NCBI GenBank assembly: GCA_009760855.2
Contig: WPIO01000006.1
Coordinates: 11,825,501-11,889,500 of the forward strand
Length of the DNA stretch: 64,000 bases
Reading direction: 5' to 3'
Source: Cristatella mucedo
Taxonomy: Eukaryota > Bryozoa > Phylactolaemata > Cristatellidae
The notes beneath the pieces were generated by a model, which saw only the letters and a list, made by a program, of their open reading frames with translations, ran no database searches and was not told the DNA's origin. The translations under genes were made by a program, and so were the position numbers. Each line of letters begins with the position of its first letter. Position 1 is the first letter of the stretch. Shown here piece after piece: positions 59,339 to 64,000 of the stretch.

Positions 59339-61442
59339 TTGAATGTAGACATCAAGGTAGGCCCACGGAATCGATGGACACGAGTTCTGTGTTGATGTAA
59401 TTGAAGGACATGAGTCGAGAGGAGATGCTGCAACTTTACGGTTGGACTCTCTGATCTTGTCTATCTTGCTGACAAAGAAGCTCGAGAAGCGATCAGCTCG
59501 TTCAGAAGTCGGCAAACTAGGGCCTGCAAGCCAGATCCGGCCTAGCTAGTGCACCAGTCCGGCCAAGCGGCGCCCTGGTTATTTATTGAGAGATTCGTAG
59601 CCTAGTTGAGTTGTCGCGGTTGTCTTTTCCTTCACTACAGAGTTACTTTGACTGACGACTATCCCAACTAACGAGTTATGGAGGCACGCGCCACCGCCAC
59701 TCGGCCGTTTTTTGCTTTGAGTTGAGAGCTAACTCCTATTGCACTTGATCTTGCTTGGCATGTTTCGCAGTATGACTTCATAATTATGACATTATTACTT
59801 TGCTTTTCGCACGGTTGGCGGCGGCAGCCCTTAGCCGTGAAGGATTTGGGCAAGAAAGTGTTAGGGATTGCAACTGGGTGTGCCAGCGAGCCAAGTAAGG
59901 GGGTGGACAGCGGAACAGCCAGCGTGTGGTTATTAAGACTCGTAAGGGAAGGGCAGCGGAAGACGTTCCGACTGCCAGAGCGTGATGTCAAGCACGGGCG
60001 TGGTGGTTCTCGCCACGACCGTCTCAAGCGAGCCTTCGGGATTGAGACCGACCACAGCAGGAACTACTGCAGTACGTACTTCACGTAGACAGTAGAGTCA
60101 TCTTAGAGATCATCGCGTAGCTAAAGATAATCGGAACGTCGGCAAAATAGCCCGGCCAGTAAACTGCTCTTCGGCAGTTCGTCCCCGTGTGCACGATTCC
60201 CTTGGAACGCCTGCGGCCTTACGTGTTAGTTGTCGCCTATTAGATACGCTCTTGTGTACCGCATTTGTAAAAGAATATTTGTAATTTTACAGTACATTTT
60301 GTAATTTAAAAATTCGCATGGTTCTGTGGCATTTTGTGAGGGTGCAGAATGGATTAATGGCATTTGAATTAATTTTTATGGGGAAAGTTGATTTGACGTA
60401 GAACTAATTTGAGTTACGAGCTCCATCACGGGACGAATTGAACTGGTAAGGCAAGGTAGAGCTGCACTTCTCGTTGCACCGCAAGCTGTGGATCGTGGAA
60501 TGTTTCTTTACCACTGACCTTGGGCGCTTGTATGAAACAGAAGCGCCTGACTGGGGAGCGATGATAAATATTGTGTCGTAAATAAGTTCACTCTTTGGTC
60601 TCGGTTTATGCACGGTTCACCTTAATCGAGGAGTTCGTTGTGCGCATGCGTGTGTGCTGTGACGTGCAAGCAATTTTAGTTTATGTTCATATTACTGAAG
60701 TCCTTTTCCCGCACACTAACATTAATTACTGCGCCTAAAAAGCAGAAGCAATACGCAGCTACCAGTATCTGAAAGGTTGACATCGAACGACGGATCTTCA
60801 ACCCTAAATGGACTTACGAGTTAATCTTCGTCAAACCCGCCACCAAAGTCCTGTGTCTAGTGTGCAACGACACCAACACCACTTTCAAGTGGTTGAATCT
60901 CAAGGGGCATTTCGTTACCAAGCACGCATACATATACGGACACCTCACCGAGGATGAGCTGAAGGCTGAAGCTGCTTGCCTGCAGTCACGGTTGGATCAG
61001 CAATGATCAATCTTCAAGAAGCATGTCGTCAAAGCGTCCGAGGCTACTGAGTGGCGCACTCGTCCCTCCTACGAAGAGTCCTTGTTGATTTCGGAGAACA
61101 TGCATCCCTTCACTGATGCATGTGTACTTGCTGCTGCCGACGTCATTTGTCCCGAGCAACAAGACGTTTTCAAAGCAATCCCGCTGTCTGCCCGCAATGT
61201 GACTCAACGTGTAGAGGACTTTGCCGCTGATGTCAGCTCTTCGATGTGTACGAAGTTCAGACCTCTCGAGATGCTCTCGATGGCCTTGGACGAGAGCTGG
61301 GATATCAAGAATACCGCGCAGCTGGCAATCTTTGTGCCTGGCGTCGCAAAAGACCTGGGGGTTTCGAGGAGTTTCCCAGCCTCCTCCAAATGAAGGGAAT
61401 GACAACCAGCAGAGATGTCTACAATTCCCTACTACCGGCTTT

Positions 61443-61605
61443 GGGTAATGTAACGTAATTTATCTCCGTCTGTAACTCAAGAAACCCATAAACACTATGT
61501 AGGTGTTACGCAGGAGAATTTTGTATAGCTCAATCACAGCCTAAGCGGCTTTCGGTATGCATTCGGTGGCCAATTGAATTCATCTCACGACAAAAAGAAA
61601 AGGTT
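61443..61605 (-). mobile_element. LINE-B 3' fragment nested in hAT
   Basis: GTAATGTAACGTAATTTATC tail boundary, then 3' UTR blocks shared with 53772-53930 (GTGTTACGCAGGAGAATTTT). It interrupts the transposase frame. Confidence 0.85.
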
Positions 61606-61778
61606 TAGCTGACTTAACAGCCTCCTTTGCATAGCGACAGAAGAGCCTTTACGGCGATCGCCACCGCTTGCAGCGACGATAAATGATTGTCCATCGCAGG
61701 ATTCGAATCCACAACCTCGGGGCCGAGGTCGTGAAAAGCAACCACCTCACCTAGTGAGCCATCTCGGCTCACGGTGGT
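61606..61778 (-). mobile_element. SINE2 copy nested in hAT
   Basis: On minus: head GTGAGCCGAGATGGCTCACT, then GTGAGGTGGTTGCTTTTCAC, B box GTGGATTCGAATCCTGCGAT, GC-rich body and AGGAGGCTGTTAAGTCAGCT end. It adjoins the LINE-B fragment. The best-preserved SINE2 here. Confidence 0.88.
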
Positions 61779-63505
61779 TTTGACCTGTCAAAGCTCGTCT
61801 CGGTAAGCCCTGACGGTGCAGCTCTATTGCTGGATCTACAAAGGAACTTTCGCAGCTGCCGATCGACCACAGCCACTCTTTGGGTGGAGATACGCAAGGT
61901 GCACTGCATCATTCAACAGGAGGCATTGTGTGCCAGAGTGGCAGGCGGGAAAGCCGCTGTGTATGTCTGTTGTGGTGAAGCGTGTGGTAAATGCAGTGCT
62001 TGCTAGTCTTCTCAATCACCACATCTTCAAACATATCTGCGAAGCAGCAGAGGCTGATTACGGCGATCTGCTTTACCACACCTAGGTTCGCTGGCTCAGT
62101 CTCTCCACTATCGTGAAGCACGTTTTGGCTCTCCTCCACGAGGTTGTTCCCTTCTTCTCTGAGAGGGACCGCAAGGGCTTTTGAAATTTTCTTTAATGAG
62201 GTTTGGCTTTGTCAGTTTGGTTTCCCCCCTGATACGAGCTCTCACGAACGAACGAACTTAAGGAAATTAACCAAAACCTTAACCTTAACGAACTTAACCT
62301 GAAGCTGCAAGGAGGTGACATGCTCAGCGTGAACATGGAACCCCACGTGCGGGCATTCGAAGCAAAGCTGGTTATATGTGAGAAACAGCTGTGTAAGAGC
62401 GACTACATTCATTTTCCGTACTTCACTCAGTGTGATGCAGCTATCGTTGACACCGAAGAATGTTTCAGTGTTTTTTTCAACCCTGCGGAACGAGTTATCT
62501 TTGCGTTTCAGGGATGTATGTTCTCATTCGCAGGATTGCAAAATCATCAGCTCTCCTTCTCACTTTCCCTATGACGACGCCCCCTCTGATGTGCAATCGG
62601 AGTTGATTGAGCTAAGGGCTACGGACGTTCTCTTTTCCAAGTTTATTTCCATCACTGTTCTCGTTTACTTCTGCCGTCAGATGCTACAGGTTCAGTTTCC
62701 AATGTCGTTAGCCCGTGCCAAGCGTGTGATCACAGTATTTGGCAGCACTTATTCCTGTGAGCAGCTGTTCTCCAAGATAAAGTTTATAAGAACAAGCTGT
62801 GCTCTCAGCTCACTGACAATCACCTTAATGACACTATGTTGATAAACTCCTCATCATAATTAGAACCTGATATCGCTGCCCTCTCTAAGAACATGCGCCA
62901 TCATGTTTCCCATTGAGGAAACTATACTTTTTAATAAAAAGAAACATTTCCTTAGACACATTGTTCCTTCTGGTCCAGTGTACCTACTTGAGGTTCAAAA
63001 CGTTTACCGACCTCTGAATTAGGTCAACACAAGGATCGCTTAGTAAGGAGCTAGTCTTGGAGTAGTAAAGCACACGGTTAGACATCAGCATCTTTGGATT
63101 GTGCATCTGCGATTCAACAATATTATTTTAGTAGCGATATATGGCTTTATCTATGATCGACTGGTATCATCTACAGTAATCTTTATAAGCGTGAAGATGG
63201 ACGGTCAATCCTGGTCTTGTATAGGTTTTCTCAAGCTTGTGCTTAGTAGACCTAGCTAGTTTAATGTCTGCGGTAGAACATAGGCCGTCTGTTTGAGGGT
63301 GCGCATTGGGCTTACTCAGTTATGCTAACTCGTTAAGCAGGTCAGTAAGTATCGTGTTGTAGCAATCTACCAATGATGATATGTCGGATGAAGGCTTGAG
63401 CAGCCAGGGTGAAGAAGTCATTTTTGATCTGACAGCATCGACGTCAAGGTTCTTGAGGCTTTGATATTCACATGGGATTTTGGATTTGAAGGAGGGCATT
63501 TATGG

Positions 63506-64000
63506 TCAGGTAGCAGTGATACCCGATTCTCCAATATCCCAAATGCGCCCCATGATGATGTGAAAATGTTTATAGCCTGTAAGCCAGCTTTTAGGAAACT
63601 ACGGATACCTTGCAAGGCAAGCCGTGAAGGTCATTTAGTTGTTTAAGCATTGCCATTAGAGTTTGCATCAGAGGGGAAGTAAGTCTCGGCTCACTGGATT
63701 GAACCATCATACTTCTCACAGCGCTAGAGAACTGTTTATTGCGACTCCAAGTGGTTGTATGGCCTTTTACCTAACTTCTTTGTAATGCCTTGACTTATTC
63801 CTCTGATATCTTCGCTGTGACCTCGTGAGCTGTTCTCGGGCATTCTCCCAAAAACAGGACCTGTCTAGCCCCAAGGTGCTATGTCGCCACTAGTCAGTAT
63901 CTACTATTTGCCTTCTTCTGCTGATCAGTTAGAATCAGCATCATGTGTTCGCCTTATCAGCCGCTCGGCAATCAAATATACCAGCCATACGTTTAAAGCG
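63506..64000. other. no gene recognised
   Basis: No CLCA exon, LINE motif or other feature could be supported between the end of the split LINE-A and the window edge. Confidence 0.4.

Larger units (their letters stand above)
60770..62842 (+). pseudogene. hAT transposase with BED zinc finger (broken)
   Basis: In order: BED finger (FNPKWTYELIF, CLVCND, then HFVTKH, about 60795-60927); a TGA at 61004-61006; a conserved segment ending ALDESWDIKNTAQLAIFV (open 61082-61393); a frameshift near 61360 after which LLQMKGMTTSRDVYNSLL follows in another frame; the nested insertions at 61443-61778; then FDLSKLVSV, HCII-type sequence and EADYGDLLYHT (to 62085), NLNELNLKLQGGDML (about 62280-62325), and the C-terminal dimerisation motif VFGSTYSCEQLFSKIKF (about 62736-62790). 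The order and motifs match ZBED/GTF2IRD2-like hAT transposases. Multiple stops and frameshifts show it is inactive. Confidence 0.85.
59503..63016 (+). mobile_element. hAT-superfamily DNA transposon, decayed
   Basis: Terminal inverted repeats CAGAAGTCGGCAAAC (from 59503) and, read inward from the right end, CAGAGGTCGGTAAAC (ending 63016) match at 13 of 15 positions and are of the CAGGGGTCGGCAAAC type known from hAT elements. The body encodes a BED-finger hAT transposase. It is 3.5 kb including a LINE-B tail and a SINE2 nested inside. The expected 8-bp target duplication is not clear (AGCTCGTT versus AATTAGGT). Confidence 0.85.
58690..63505 (-). mobile_element. LINE-A copy split by a hAT transposon
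   Basis: RT N-terminal and linker sequence on minus from 58690 to 59502 (EYLSSFRPVSPPPFLSKTLE; SASFDTNDHR), then the next part of the same element from about 63017 to 63505 (linker and endonuclease end). The two halves join at the place corresponding to about 12160 of copy A2. Copy A2 reads straight through the position occupied here by 3.5 kb of hAT. A SINE1 also interrupts it at 59205-59338. Decayed, no catalytic YADD present. Confidence 0.82.

Noticed and set aside
59668-60088. Opposed open frames of 119 and 100 codons
   Set aside because: They lie between the hAT terminal repeat and its transposase, have no motif, and overlap antisense to each other.

Overview
This is animal (metazoan) nuclear DNA with a repeat-rich genome. 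Genes are split by GT-AG introns, there are no compact operons, and most of the window is decayed non-LTR retrotransposons, tRNA-derived SINEs, a hAT DNA transposon, a Ty3/gypsy remnant and microsatellites. The one host gene recognised is a CLCA (calcium-activated chloride channel regulator) family gene. CLCA genes occur in vertebrates and several invertebrate groups. I cannot name the phylum, but a repeat-rich invertebrate fits best.

Layout. 1-20 kb is intergenic. It holds a LINE of the L2/CR1 type with an intact reverse transcriptase ORF (LINE-A, 685-2349), a Ty3/gypsy remnant (3745-4905), LINE-A scraps at 7-8.6 kb, a long LINE-A copy with a 9-bp target-site duplication (10211-13092), a second decayed LINE family (LINE-B, 16.4-17.8 kb) and a purine microsatellite.

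20.35-58.1 kb is the CLCA gene on the plus strand. Thirteen coding exons were assembled by hand. All have AG/GT borders and compatible phases, and together they encode about 731 residues: signal peptide, N-terminal CLCA domain with the HExxHxxxGxxDE metalloprotease motif, conserved cysteines, a VWA domain with a complete MIDAS, and the following beta-sandwich region. The C-terminal exons were not found and presumably lie beyond 64 kb. The introns (97 bp to 10.6 kb) hold many LINE-A, LINE-B and SINE copies.

58.1-64 kb is a nest of transposons. A LINE-A copy is split by a hAT element (59503-63016), which itself contains a LINE-B tail and a SINE. Another SINE sits in the LINE-A portion.

The most interesting system is a LINE/SINE pair. 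SINE1 elements end in the same 3' tail as LINE-A, including a conserved two-part stem-loop, which suggests that LINE-A mobilises SINE1 in trans.
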